Program-made: the position numbers and the translations under genes
Part shown: positions 35,911 to 44,738 of the stretch, in pieces
Position numbering within the stretch: position 1 is the first letter of the stretch
Layout of the letters: the number at the start of each line of letters is the position of its first letter
Notes under the pieces: generated by a model
Seen by the model: only the letters and a program-made list of their open reading frames with translations
Databases searched by the model: none
Told to the model about the DNA's origin: nothing
Source: Arthrobacter sp. APC 3897
GTDB lineage: Bacteria; Actinomycetota; Actinomycetes; Actinomycetales; Micrococcaceae
NCBI RefSeq assembly: GCF_030407495.1
Contig: NZ_JASDDG010000017.1
Location: 22,757 to 86,756, forward strand
Direction: 5' to 3'
Length of the DNA: 64,000 nucleotides

Positions 35911-37554
35911 ATGCGCTTCACACGCACTTCCAAAATGCTCAGCGTCGCGGCCGTGGCCGTTCTGGCACTGAGCGCCTGCGGCGGGGGAGATGGATCCTCG
36001 GAATCCGGCGCAGAGGGTGACACCAACCGGGTCATCATTGCTGACGGCTCCGAGCCCCAGAACCCGCTGATCCCTACGAACACCAATGAGGTGGGCGGCG
36101 GAGCAGTTCTGGACCTGCTTTTTGCGGGCCTGATCAGCTACGACGCTGACGGCAAGCCGCAGAATGAAATGGCCGAGTCCATTGAGACCGAAGATGCGAA
36201 GACCTACACCATCAAGCTGAAGGAAGGTAAGACCTTCAGCAACGGTGCACCGGTCAACGCTGCATCGTTCGTGGACGCCTGGAACTTCGGTGCCGCGGCC
36301 AAGAATGCCCAGCTCTCCAGCTACTTCTTCGAGAGCATCGAAGGCTACGACGAAGCCAGCGCCGAAGGTTCGGAAGTGGACACCATGTCCGGCCTGAAGG
36401 TCATCGACGACACCACGTTCGAGGTCACGCTGAAGCAGCCTGAGTCCGACTGGCCGCTGCGCCTGGGCTACAGCGCGTTCTACCCGATGATCCCCGAAGC
36501 CCTTGCCGATCCGAAGACCTACGGCGAAAACCCGGTGGGCAACGGTCCGTACAAGTTCGACGGAGAAGGCGCCTGGGAGCACAACCAGGAGATCAGCCTG
36601 GTCCCGAACGAGTCCTACGAAGGACCCCAGAAGGCCCAGAACGCCGGTATCACGTTCAAGATCTACCAGAACGACACCACGGCCTACCAGGACCTGATTT
36701 CCAACAACCTGGACGTCCTGAAGACGATCCCGACGTCGGACGTCAAGAACTTCAAGAATGACCTCGGCGAGGACCGCTCCATCGAGTCCCCGTACGCCGG
36801 CAACCAGACCATTGCCATCCCGTACTACCTGGAGAACTGGAGCGGCGAAGCCGGCAAGCTGCGCCGCCAGGCTCTCTCCATGGCAATCGACCGTGAAGAA
36901 ATCACCTCGGTGATCTTCAGCAACGGCCGCACCCCGGCGGAAGACTTCACCGCACCCGTGCTGGACGGCTACGACGCCGACCTGCCCGGCAGCGAAAACC
37001 TGGAGTTCAACCCGGAAAAGGCCAAGGAACTCTGGGCTGAAGCCGAGGAGATCTCGCCGTACGACGAGTCCAAGCCCCTGACCATCGCGTACAACGCGGA
37101 CAAGGGCGACCACAAGACCTGGGTTGAAGCCGTCGTCAACGGCCTCAAGAACAACCTCGGCATTGAGGTTACCGGCAAGCCGTACGCAACGTTCAAGGAA
37201 GTCCGCACCGAAGCCACCGATGGTGTCCTCACCGGCAGCATCCGTTCCGGCTGGCAGGCAGACTACCCGTCGCTGTACAACTTCCTCGGCCCGATCTACG
37301 CCACCGGTGCCAGCTCCAACGACGCACGCTACGAGAACCCCGAGTTCGACGCGCTGCTGAGTGAGGGCCTCGCGGCCACCACTGTTGAAGAGGGCAACGA
37401 GAAGATGAACGAGGCGCAGGAAATGCTCCTCGAAGATCTTCCGGCCATCCCCCTGTGGTACCAGGTTGCCCAGGGCGGCTGGAGCACCAACGTAACCAAC
37501 GTTGAGTTCGGCTGGAACGGCGTACCCCTGTACTACGCCATCACCGGCAAGTAA
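35911..37554 (+). CDS. Oligopeptide-type ABC transporter substrate-binding lipoprotein (second)
   Basis: 547 residues from ATG 35911, behind AGGAGG. Lipobox LSAC (Cys23). A family-5 binding protein: TYTIKLKEGKTFSNGAPVNA, VGNGPYKFDGEGAWEHNQEI, AMSIDREEI-like SMAIDREEITSVIF and PAIPLWYQVAQGG. It delivers peptides to the two permeases encoded next. A hairpin between this gene and the permeases probably lowers expression of the latter relative to the abundant binding protein. Confidence 0.95.
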   Translation: MRFTRTSKMLSVAAVAVLALSACGGGDGSSESGAEGDTNRVIIADGSEPQNPLIPTNTNEVGGGAVLDLLFAGLISYDADGKPQNEMAESIETEDAKTYTIKLKEGKTFSNGAPVNAASFVDAWNFGAAAKNAQLSSYFFESIEGYDEASAEGSEVDTMSGLKVIDDTTFEVTLKQPESDWPLRLGYSAFYPMIPEALADPKTYGENPVGNGPYKFDGEGAWEHNQEISLVPNESYEGPQKAQNAGITFKIYQNDTTAYQDLISNNLDVLKTIPTSDVKNFKNDLGEDRSIESPYAGNQTIAIPYYLENWSGEAGKLRRQALSMAIDREEITSVIFSNGRTPAEDFTAPVLDGYDADLPGSENLEFNPEKAKELWAEAEEISPYDESKPLTIAYNADKGDHKTWVEAVVNGLKNNLGIEVTGKPYATFKEVRTEATDGVLTGSIRSGWQADYPSLYNFLGPIYATGASSNDARYENPEFDALLSEGLAATTVEEGNEKMNEAQEMLLEDLPAIPLWYQVAQGGWSTNVTNVEFGWNGVPLYYAITGK

Positions 37555-37569
37555 TTCCTCACAGCTCGG

Positions 37570-37599
37570 GGGCCCGGCCGCAATAAAGCAGCCGGGCCC
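37570..37599 (+). terminator. Intra-operon hairpin between binding-protein and permease genes
   Basis: GGGCCCGGC (37570-37578) pairs perfectly with GCCGGGCCC (37591-37599) around a 12-base AT-richer loop. Probably a partial terminator or RNA-stabilising element at the 3' end of the lipoprotein message. Confidence 0.6.
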
Positions 37600-37631
37600 T
37601 TGGGCCGCTTCAATGTAAAGGTGCTCTTAAC

Positions 37632-37688
37632 ATGAGTTTCACCAATCAGCGCCCCCGTGTGCGCACTGTGCCAGAGGCAAACATCTGA
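37632..37688 (+). CDS. 18-codon leader ORF upstream of the oligopeptide permease
   Basis: ATG 37632 opens 18 codons (MSFTNQRPRVRTVPEANI) and stops at TGA 37686-37688, whose last base is the A of the permease ATG. AAAGG lies about 10 bases upstream of the ATG. The tight TGATG overlap suggests translational coupling to the permease gene, which otherwise has only a weak ribosome site. It could also be a non-translated coincidence. Confidence 0.4.
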   Translation: MSFTNQRPRVRTVPEANI

Positions 37689-38614
37689 TGGCCGGATACG
37701 TTCTTCGGCGCTTCCTGCAGTTAATCCCTGTTTTCCTGGGCGCCACTCTGCTTCTCTACTTTCTGGTCTTCAGCCTTCCCGGCGACGCAACGGCTGCCAT
37801 CTGCGGTGAAAAGGGCTGCACGCCCGCTGTTGAAGCATCGCTGCGGGCCCAGTACAACCTGGACCAGCCCTTCTGGATGCAGTACCTCCTGTATCTCAAG
37901 GGTGTCCTGACCTTCGACCTGGGAACCAACTTCGCCGGCCGCGAGATCGCCACGATCATTGCCGAGGTGTTCCCGACCACCGCAAAGCTGGCCGTGATGG
38001 CCCTGGTCTTCGAAGCCGTCTTCGGCATCGTCTTCGGCCTCTTCGCCGGCCTGCGCAAGGGCAAGATCTTTGACTCCACGGTTCTCGTGGTGTCCCTGGT
38101 GGTTATCTCCGTTCCGATCTTCGTGCTCGGCTTCCTGATGCAGTTCGTCTTTGGCGTCAAACTTGCCTGGACCAACCCCACGGTCAGCGGTGACGCGTCC
38201 TTCACTGAACTGCTGCTGCCCGCCATCGTGCTGGGCCTGGTGTCCTTCGCATATGTACTGCGCCTAACCCGCACGAGCGTGATCGAGAACGCCAATGCCG
38301 ACTACGTCCGCACCGCAACTGCCAAGGGCCTGAGCCGTCCGCGCGTCGTCACGGTGCACATTCTCCGCAACTCCATGATTCCGGTTGCCACCTTCCTTGG
38401 CGCCGATCTGGGTGCCCTGATGGGCGGCGCGATCGTGACCGAGGGAATCTTCAACGTCAACGGCGTCGGCAATACCCTGTACCGCGCCGTGCTCAATGGT
38501 GAAGCTCCGGTGGTCGTTTCCATCGTCACCGTGCTGATCCTGATTTTTTGCCTCGCCAACCTGTTGGTAGATCTTCTGTACGCGTGGCTGGACCCGAGGA
38601 TTCGATATGCCTGA
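37688..38614 (+). CDS. Oligopeptide-type ABC transporter permease, DppB/OppB-like
   Basis: 308 residues. The N-terminus MAGYVLRRFLQLIPVFLGAT is the OppB signature; six helices are visible. A short insert with two cysteines (AAICGEKGCTPAVEA) lies in the first external loop. The EAA loop reads VRTATAKGLSRPRVVTVHIL, and VTEGIFNVNGVGNTLYRAV follows. Its last 8 bases overlap the second permease gene. Confidence 0.95.
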   Translation: MAGYVLRRFLQLIPVFLGATLLLYFLVFSLPGDATAAICGEKGCTPAVEASLRAQYNLDQPFWMQYLLYLKGVLTFDLGTNFAGREIATIIAEVFPTTAKLAVMALVFEAVFGIVFGLFAGLRKGKIFDSTVLVVSLVVISVPIFVLGFLMQFVFGVKLAWTNPTVSGDASFTELLLPAIVLGLVSFAYVLRLTRTSVIENANADYVRTATAKGLSRPRVVTVHILRNSMIPVATFLGADLGALMGGAIVTEGIFNVNGVGNTLYRAVLNGEAPVVVSIVTVLILIFCLANLLVDLLYAWLDPRIRYA

Positions 38615-39599
38615 GAATGACAAAGCACTGACCCCCGCTTCACGCGGCAAGGTCTCTCCCTACCCGATTGAGCACTTCGTGGCGGACGTGGAGGAGACTC
38701 CGGTCCAGCCCGTTGACAGCTCGACCGCAGACGGCGCGCCCCGCAGCATCTGGAGCGAAGCCTGGCGCAGCCTGCGCAAGCAGCCACTGTTCATCATCAG
38801 CGCCCTCCTGCTCCTGGCCGTGATTGTCGTGGCACTGTTCCCCGGCCTCTTCACCAGCCAGCAGCCCAACGACAACTGCCTGCTGGCTAACTCGGACGGC
38901 GGCCCGATTGCGGGCCACCCGCTTGGCTTTACCCAGCAGGGCTGCGACGTTCTGGCCCGCGTGGTCTACGGAACGCGCTCATCGCTGATGGTCGGCCTGC
39001 TGGCCACGCTGGGCGTGGTTGTTGTCGGCGGCGTCATCGGCGCCCTTGCCGGATTCTTCGGCGGCTGGGTCGATGCCATCCTGGCGCGGGTCAGCGACAT
39101 CTTCTTTGCCCTGCCGATGATCCTGGGCGCCATCGTTGTGGTGCAGCTTCCGTTCTTCCGGGAGAACCGCAACGTCTGGACCATCGTCCTGATCCTGGTC
39201 ACGTTCGGCTGGCCGCAGGTCGCCCGCATTACACGGGGCGCGGTGCTTGAAATACGCAATGCGGACTTCGTCACGGCAGCCCAGTCGCTGGGTGTCTCAC
39301 GGATCTCCGCCCTGATCAAGCACGTCGTTCCGAACGCGATGGCACCCGTCATCGTTATCGCGACCATCTCGCTGGGCACGTTCATTGTCGCCGAGTCAAC
39401 GCTGTCCTTCCTGGGCATTGGCCTGCCGCCGGACGTCATGTCCTGGGGCAACGACATCTTCTCCGCGAAGCCCTCTTTGCGCACCAACCCAATGGCGCTG
39501 TTCTGGCCGGCACTTGCACTGTCCTTGACCGTGCTGTCCTTCATCATGCTCGGTGACGCTCTGCGGGACGCGCTCGACCCCAAGTCGCGTAAGCGATGA
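38607..39599 (+). CDS. Oligopeptide-type ABC transporter permease, DppC/OppC-like
   Basis: 330 residues. The first ~55 residues are cytoplasmic and acidic, then SIWSEAWRSLRKQPLFIISA, the OppC N-terminal motif, leads into six helices. A two-cysteine loop (NDNCLLANSD and QQGCDVLARVVYGTR) is present. The EAA loop is VTAAQSLGVSRISALIKHVV. Start ATG 38607 overlaps the upstream gene by 8 bases; its stop overlaps ATGA of the ATPase region. Confidence 0.95.
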   Translation: MPENDKALTPASRGKVSPYPIEHFVADVEETPVQPVDSSTADGAPRSIWSEAWRSLRKQPLFIISALLLLAVIVVALFPGLFTSQQPNDNCLLANSDGGPIAGHPLGFTQQGCDVLARVVYGTRSSLMVGLLATLGVVVVGGVIGALAGFFGGWVDAILARVSDIFFALPMILGAIVVVQLPFFRENRNVWTIVLILVTFGWPQVARITRGAVLEIRNADFVTAAQSLGVSRISALIKHVVPNAMAPVIVIATISLGTFIVAESTLSFLGIGLPPDVMSWGNDIFSAKPSLRTNPMALFWPALALSLTVLSFIMLGDALRDALDPKSRKR

Positions 39600-39613
39600 C
39601 TAAGGATGGAACC

Positions 39614-41323
39614 ATGTCCACGCACTCCATGGACCAGTCGCAGCCCCTGAACGGGCTGCCCAAGCCGCTGCTCGAACTGCGGGACCTCGCTATTACGTTC
39701 AAAACGAACAACGGCGACGTGCCGGCGGTACGCAACGCCCACCTCACGATCATGCCCGGTGAAACGGTTGCGATCGTGGGTGAGTCCGGCTCCGGAAAAT
39801 CGACGACGGCACTGGCCGCCATCGGTCTTCTCCCCGCCAACGGTGCAGTCTCCGGAGGCAGCATCATCTTTGACGGTGAAGACATCACCCATGCGAGTGA
39901 AAAGCGCATCGTAGAGTTGCGCGGTTCCTCCATCGGCATGGTTCCGCAGGATCCGATGTCCAACCTGAACCCGGTATGGAAGATCGGTTTCCAGGTCAAG
40001 GAAACCCTGAAGGCCAACGGACTGCCGCATACTGCTAAAGACATTGCGCAGGTGCTCAGCGAAGCCGGCCTGCCGGACGCCGCGGAACGGGCCAATCAGT
40101 ACCCGCACGAGTTCTCCGGCGGCATGCGCCAGCGTGCACTGATCGCCATTGGCCTGTCCTGCCGGCCGCGGCTGCTCATCGCCGACGAACCGACGTCAGC
40201 CCTGGACGTGACCGTGCAGCGCCAGATCCTGGACCACCTGGACCGCATGACCGACGAGCTTGGTACTGCAGTCCTGCTGATTACCCATGACCTTGGCCTG
40301 GCCGCCGAGCGCGCCCACAAGGTTGTTGTGATGTACAAGGGCCAGGTGGTGGAGTCCGGTCCCGCACTGGAAATCCTCACCAACCCGCAGCACCCGTACA
40401 CGCGCAAGCTGGTGGAATCCGCACCCTCACTCGCCTCACGGCGGATTGAGGCCGCCAAGTCGCTGGGCCTGGAGGACTCGGATGAGCTCCTCGCGGCACA
40501 TCCCGACGGCGTCAGGACCGAGAACGTCATCGAGGTCAAGCATCTCTCCAAGGTGTTCAAGCTGCGCGGGGCGCTGGGCAAGTCCACGGACTTCAAAGCC
40601 GTCGACGACGTCTCCTTCTCGATTCCGCGCGGCACCACCACCGCGGTGGTCGGCGAATCGGGTTCGGGCAAGTCCACCGTTGCCCGGATGGTCCTTGGGC
40701 TGGAAAAGGCAACGGAAGGGCAGATCCTGTTCGACGGGGTGGACATCACCACTCTGGACCGCAGGAAGATGTTCAACTTCCGGCGCCGGGTGCAGCCCAT
40801 CTTCCAGGATCCGTACGGATCACTGGACCCGATGTACAACATCTTCCGGACCATCGAAGAGCCGCTGCGGGTCCACGGGATCGGTAACTCCAAGAGCCGT
40901 GAGAAGAAGGTGCGGGAGCTGCTGGACCAGGTCTCGCTGCCGGCGTCCATGATGCGCCGTTATCCCAACGAGCTGTCAGGCGGGCAGCGCCAGCGCGTGG
41001 CCATCGCCCGCGCCCTGGCGCTGGATCCTGAAGTGGTCATTTGTGATGAGGCTGTGTCGGCCCTGGACGTCCTGGTCCAGGCGCAGATCCTGAACCTGCT
41101 TGCCGATCTTCAGTCCGAACTGGGGCTGAGCTACCTGTTCATCACCCATGACCTGGCCGTGGTCCGCCAGATCGCGGACGAGGTGTGCGTCATGCAGAAG
41201 GGCCGGATCGTCGAAACCGGGTCCACCGACGATGTCTTCGACAATCCGCAGCAGGAATACACCAAGGCACTGCTGGCAGCGATCCCGGGTGCCGGGCTGG
41301 TGCTTCCTCCGGAAGTCGCCTAG
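39614..41323 (+). CDS. Oligopeptide-type ABC transporter double ATPase (DppD-DppF fused)
   Basis: 569 residues from ATG 39614, preceded by AAGGATGGA at proper spacing; ATG 39596, which overlaps the permease stop, would add six residues. Two complete ABC domains lie in one chain: Walker A GESGSGKST at ~56-64 and again at ~347-355, signatures FSGGMRQR (~167) and LSGGQRQR (~454), Walker [13 protein letters not shown] and VVICDEAVSALD. The linker carries the peptide-transporter motif HPYTRKLVESAPSL. It powers the two permeases; the fusion of both ATPases is frequent in actinobacteria. Confidence 0.95.
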   Translation: MSTHSMDQSQPLNGLPKPLLELRDLAITFKTNNGDVPAVRNAHLTIMPGETVAIVGESGSGKSTTALAAIGLLPANGAVSGGSIIFDGEDITHASEKRIVELRGSSIGMVPQDPMSNLNPVWKIGFQVKETLKANGLPHTAKDIAQVLSEAGLPDAAERANQYPHEFSGGMRQRALIAIGLSCRPRLLIADEPTSALDVTVQRQILDHLDRMTDELGTAVLLITHDLGLAAERAHKVVVMYKGQVVESGPALEILTNPQHPYTRKLVESAPSLASRRIEAAKSLGLEDSDELLAAHPDGVRTENVIEVKHLSKVFKLRGALGKSTDFKAVDDVSFSIPRGTTTAVVGESGSGKSTVARMVLGLEKATEGQILFDGVDITTLDRRKMFNFRRRVQPIFQDPYGSLDPMYNIFRTIEEPLRVHGIGNSKSREKKVRELLDQVSLPASMMRRYPNELSGGQRQRVAIARALALDPEVVICDEAVSALDVLVQAQILNLLADLQSELGLSYLFITHDLAVVRQIADEVCVMQKGRIVETGSTDDVFDNPQQEYTKALLAAIPGAGLVLPPEVA

Positions 41324-41334
41324 CGCATTCTGAT

Positions 41335-41386
41335 CTGACATACGGAAGGCAGGCTGCCCCTGGGCAGCCTGCCTTCCGTATGTCAG
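41335..41386 (+). terminator. 52-base perfect palindromic terminator
   Basis: A 25-bp perfect stem (41335-41359 with 41362-41386) with only two bases between the arms. It begins 11 bases after the double-ATPase stop. There is no U tract. Exceptionally long for an intrinsic terminator. Confidence 0.8.
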
Positions 41387-41440
41387 GCCCGCAGCGGCGG
41401 GGCCGAAACGGGTCCATTAGGGAACTTATGCTCTTCGGAC

Positions 41441-41446
41441 TAGAAT
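41441..41446 (+). promoter_or_regulatory. Possible -10 box for typA
   Basis: TAGAAT in an AT-richer pocket about 160 bases upstream of the typA start. A weak TTAGGG lies 18 bases upstream as -35. The long leader that follows shows no clear structure. Confidence 0.3.
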
Positions 41447-41602
41447 AATAGCGTGCCCGCTGACGGCGGCGCCTTCGGTACATTCTTACGGAGCATACGT
41501 GCAGAGCGGGATTCGTACAGAACGGCCGGACCAGCCCGGACAAATGACCGGGCTACTGTGCACCACCTTCGAACTTATCTCCTATGAATTGAGTCCTCAC
41601 GC

Positions 41603-43525
41603 ATGTCAGAAACCAACACGGCCGTAAATACCGCAGTACGAAGCGATCTCCGCAACGTTGCGATTGTGGCCCACGTTGACCACGGTAAGACGACCCTCGT
41701 CGACGCCATGCTGAAGCAGACGAACTCGTTTGCATCCCATGGCGACGTGGAAGAACGCGTGATGGACTCCGGTGACCTGGAGCGCGAAAAGGGCATCACC
41801 ATCCTGGCCAAGAACACCACGGTGTTCTACAACGGCCCGGCCGCCAAGGGTGAAACCATCACCATCAACGTCATCGACACCCCCGGTCACGCCGACTTCG
41901 GCGGCGAGGTGGAGCGCGGCCTGTCCATGGTTGACGGCGTTGTGCTCCTCGTAGACGCTTCCGAGGGCCCGCTGCCCCAGACCCGCTTCGTCCTGCGCAA
42001 GGCGCTGGCCGCCAAGCTGCCCGTTATCCTGCTGGTCAACAAGACCGACCGCCCCGACTCCCGTATCGAGGAAGTCGTCAGCGAAGCAATGGACCTGCTG
42101 CTGGGCCTTGCCTCCGACCTCGCGGACGAAGTTCCGGATCTGGATCTGGACCTCGTCCTGAACGTTCCCGTTGTCTACGCTGCAGCCCGCGTTGGCGCCG
42201 CTTCCCTGGAGCAGCCGGCTGACGGCGAAGCCCCCGCCAATGACAACCTGGAACCGCTGTTCCAGACCATCATTGAGCACATCCCGGCGCCCACCTATGA
42301 TCCTGAAGGCGTTCTCCAGGCTCACGTCACCAACCTGGATGCCTCCCCGTTCCTGGGCCGCCTGGCCCTGCTGCGCATCTTCAACGGCACCCTGCGCAAG
42401 GGCCAGCAGGTAGCCTGGGCCCGCGCTGACGGCACCATGAAGACCGTGAAGATCACCGAACTGCTGGCCACCAAGGCCCTGGACCGTGTTCCCACCGAAT
42501 CGGCCGGCCCCGGTGAGATTGTTGCTGTTGCCGGCATCGAGGACATCACCATCGGTGAGACCCTGACCGATGTTGACAACCCCAAGCCGCTGCCGCTGAT
42601 CACCGTAGATGATCCCGCGATCTCCATGACCATCGGTATCAACACCTCGCCGCTGGCCGGCAAGGTCAAGGGCGCCAAGGTCACGGCCCGTCAGGTGAAG
42701 GACCGCCTGGACAAGGAACTCATCGGTAACGTCTCCCTGCGCGTCCTGCCGACCGAGCGTCCGGACGCCTGGGAGGTCCAGGGCCGCGGCGAGCTCGCCC
42801 TGGCCATCCTCGTGGAGCAGATGCGACGCGAAGGCTTCGAGCTGACCGTGGGCAAGCCCCAGGTTGTTACAAAGGTCATCGACGGCAAGATCCACGAGCC
42901 GATGGAGCACATGACCATCGACGTACCCGAGGAATACCTCGGCGCGGTGACGCAGCTGATGGCAGCCCGCAAGGGCCGCATGGTCAACATGGCCAACCAC
43001 GGCACCGGCTGGGTGCGCATGGAATTCATCGTTCCCGCCCGCGGCCTGATCGGCTTCCGCACGCGCTTCCTGACGGAAACCCGCGGCGCCGGCATCTCCG
43101 CCTCCATCGCCGAAGGCTACGAGCCGTGGGCCGGTCCCATCGAATACCGCACCAACGGTTCGATGATTGCCGACCGCTCCGGCGTCGTGACCCCGTTCGC
43201 GATGATCAAGCTGCAGGAACGCGGTTCGTTCTTCGTGGAGCCCACCTCCGAGGTTTACGAGGGCATGATCGTCGGCGAGAACTCGCGCGCCGATGACATG
43301 GACGTAAACATCACCAAGGAAAAGCAGCTCACCAACATGCGCGCCGCGTCCTCGGACACCTTCGAGAACCTGACCCCGCCGCGCAAGCTCACGCTGGAAG
43401 AGTCCCTCGAATTCGCCCGCGAGGACGAGTGCGTCGAGGTTACTCCCGAGTCGATCCGCATCCGCAAGCTGATCCTCAACGCTTCCGAGCGTGCCAAGGT
43501 CACCCGCGCACGCGCCAAGAGCTAA
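41603..43525 (+). CDS. typA: Translational GTPase TypA/BipA
   Basis: 640 residues. A ribosome-associated GTPase of the EF-G type needed for ribosome assembly and stress adaptation. G1 AHVDHGKTTLVD (about 20-31), switch region EREKGITI, G3 DTPGHADFG and G4 NKTD are intact. EF-G-like domains and the BipA-specific C-terminal domain follow (RGLIGFRTRFLTETRG, then VTPESIRIRK). Length and start fit the family. Its stop is close to the small membrane-protein gene. Confidence 0.97.
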   Translation: MSETNTAVNTAVRSDLRNVAIVAHVDHGKTTLVDAMLKQTNSFASHGDVEERVMDSGDLEREKGITILAKNTTVFYNGPAAKGETITINVIDTPGHADFGGEVERGLSMVDGVVLLVDASEGPLPQTRFVLRKALAAKLPVILLVNKTDRPDSRIEEVVSEAMDLLLGLASDLADEVPDLDLDLVLNVPVVYAAARVGAASLEQPADGEAPANDNLEPLFQTIIEHIPAPTYDPEGVLQAHVTNLDASPFLGRLALLRIFNGTLRKGQQVAWARADGTMKTVKITELLATKALDRVPTESAGPGEIVAVAGIEDITIGETLTDVDNPKPLPLITVDDPAISMTIGINTSPLAGKVKGAKVTARQVKDRLDKELIGNVSLRVLPTERPDAWEVQGRGELALAILVEQMRREGFELTVGKPQVVTKVIDGKIHEPMEHMTIDVPEEYLGAVTQLMAARKGRMVNMANHGTGWVRMEFIVPARGLIGFRTRFLTETRGAGISASIAEGYEPWAGPIEYRTNGSMIADRSGVVTPFAMIKLQERGSFFVEPTSEVYEGMIVGENSRADDMDVNITKEKQLTNMRAASSDTFENLTPPRKLTLEESLEFAREDECVEVTPESIRIRKLILNASERAKVTRARAKS

Positions 43526-43544
43526 TCCCATTACCTCGGCAACA

Positions 43545-43976
43545 GTGCCGCTGACCCGGGTCCCGCGTTGGCGGGGCCCGGTTGCCGCCGTGCTTGGCGG
43601 GCTTCTGGCCTCCGTGCTGGGAACCGGGCTGCACGCCCAGATTCTCTACATCGGAGACACTGCCCTGCCCCTCGGCGCAGCGGCTGCTCTGGTCCTGAGC
43701 TGCGCGGCCACCGTGTTTGCCGGCCTTTGGGCCGGTGCGGCGCTGTGGAGTGCAGTGGCGGGACTGCTTGCCTACGTGGTGCTGGGGCTCTTCACGCTGG
43801 ATCTCTGGGACACTCCGCTGATTATCACCGGAACCATTCTGGAGGAGCAGCCGGGGATAGTCCTGGCCGGACGCATCTGGCTGTTTGGACAGGCGCTGGC
43901 GACCGTTGCCGCCCTGCTCATCACCTCACGCGTGCTGGCCGGGGCCCGGCTCGCCCGGGCCCAGCAGGAAGCTTAG
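43545..43976 (+). CDS. Small four-helix membrane protein of unknown function
   Basis: 143 residues if started at GTG 43545; an earlier ATG at 43491 would lie inside typA. Four membrane helices are predicted: around 12-32, 40-62, 66-90 and 115-137. A conserved-looking loop reads DLWDTPLIITGTILEEQPG. No enzymatic motif. It follows typA by 19 bases and is probably co-transcribed; a terminator follows. Confidence 0.7.
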   Translation: MPLTRVPRWRGPVAAVLGGLLASVLGTGLHAQILYIGDTALPLGAAAALVLSCAATVFAGLWAGAALWSAVAGLLAYVVLGLFTLDLWDTPLIITGTILEEQPGIVLAGRIWLFGQALATVAALLITSRVLAGARLARAQQEA

Positions 43977-43986
43977 ACAGACGCGG

Positions 43987-44015
43987 ACGGCCGCCGGGGG
44001 ACACCCGGCGGCCGT
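43987..44015 (+). terminator. Terminator after the typA operon
   Basis: A 12-bp perfect stem (43987-43998 with 44004-44015) around GGACA, followed by TTATGGTTT. It lies 10 bases after the stop of the membrane-protein gene and could also act on the convergent small gene. Confidence 0.8.
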
Positions 44016-44054
44016 TTATGGTTTAACGCAGGCTTGATTGCCTGGGGTGACTTC

Positions 44055-44288
44055 TCAGCGGCGGGGCGCGCGGCGCTCCGGAGGCGGGGGCACCTGCTTG
44101 GCCGCCGTAATCAGAGCGCAGGGAACCGTGACGTTTTCCCGCCGTGCTGCCACCGTTACGGATTCTTCCGTGGCCTCCACCAGATACCCCAGTACATCCG
44201 TGAAACCACCGTCAACGCGGTAACGGACCACCACGCGGGTGCCGTCGGGAAGGGACCGAAGGACAGCCGCAGGGCTCGAAACGTTCAC
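44055..44288 (-). CDS. Small SH3-like-fold protein, resembling the N-terminal part of GNAT proteins next to fdxA
   Basis: 77 residues from GTG 44288. The core LPDGTRVVVRYRVDGGFTD and VTVAARRENVTVPCALITAA looks like the small beta-barrel that precedes a GNAT domain in many actinobacterial proteins encoded beside fdxA and dapC. Here the protein ends right after that region (VPPPPERRAPRR), without the acetyltransferase domain. It is divergent from fdxA (123 bases). It could be a stand-alone binding module or a shortened remnant; the frame is intact. Confidence 0.6.
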   Translation of the reverse strand: MNVSSPAAVLRSLPDGTRVVVRYRVDGGFTDVLGYLVEATEESVTVAARRENVTVPCALITAAKQVPPPPERRAPRR

Positions 44289-44411
44289 CGTTCAATGGTA
44301 CGCGGGCAGGGTCCGGCTGGGAGATAATGGTTCGGGCTACTAACGTGGAAACCAACACTTCGCGGATTCTTCCCGGCCCGGGACGGTCCGCAGATCAGGA
44401 AGGCAAGGGAC

Positions 44412-44738
44412 GTGACGTACGTAATTGCGCAGCCATGCGTAGATGTAAAAGACAAGGCATGTATCGAGGAATGCCCGGTGGATTGCATCTATGAAGGTGA
44501 ACGCTCCCTCTACATCCACCCCGACGAGTGCGTGGATTGCGGTGCCTGCGAACCGGTCTGCCCCGTCGAGGCCATTTACTACGAGGATGACACCCCGGAA
44601 GAGTGGGCCGAGTACTACAAGGCCAACGTTGAGTTCTTCGATGACCTGGGCTCCCCGGGCGGAGCTGCAAAGATCGGCAACACGCACAAGGACCACCCGA
44701 TCATCGCCGTGCTGCCCCCGCAGAACCAAGAGGCATGA
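44412..44738 (+). CDS. fdxA: 7Fe ferredoxin
   Basis: 108 residues from GTG 44412. A small electron carrier with one 3Fe-4S and one 4Fe-4S cluster. By comparison with Azotobacter FdI, C9, C17 and C50 hold the 3Fe cluster and C21, C40, C43 and C46 the 4Fe cluster; C25 is extra. The C-terminal tail (about 60-108) is the usual actinobacterial extension with EEWAEYYKANVEFFDDLG. The dapC start overlaps its stop (ATGA). Confidence 0.97.
   Translation: MTYVIAQPCVDVKDKACIEECPVDCIYEGERSLYIHPDECVDCGACEPVCPVEAIYYEDDTPEEWAEYYKANVEFFDDLGSPGGAAKIGNTHKDHPIIAVLPPQNQEA

Noticed and set aside
39596..39613. Earlier start of the double ATPase at ATG 39596
   Set aside because: It overlaps the permease stop but has no ribosome site; ATG 39614 has AAGGATGGA. 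The difference is only six residues and remains open.
41606..43531. Long open frame (about 640 codons) on the strand opposite typA
   Set aside because: It mirrors typA exactly, a common effect of high GC and strong third-position bias; no family pattern and no ribosome site.
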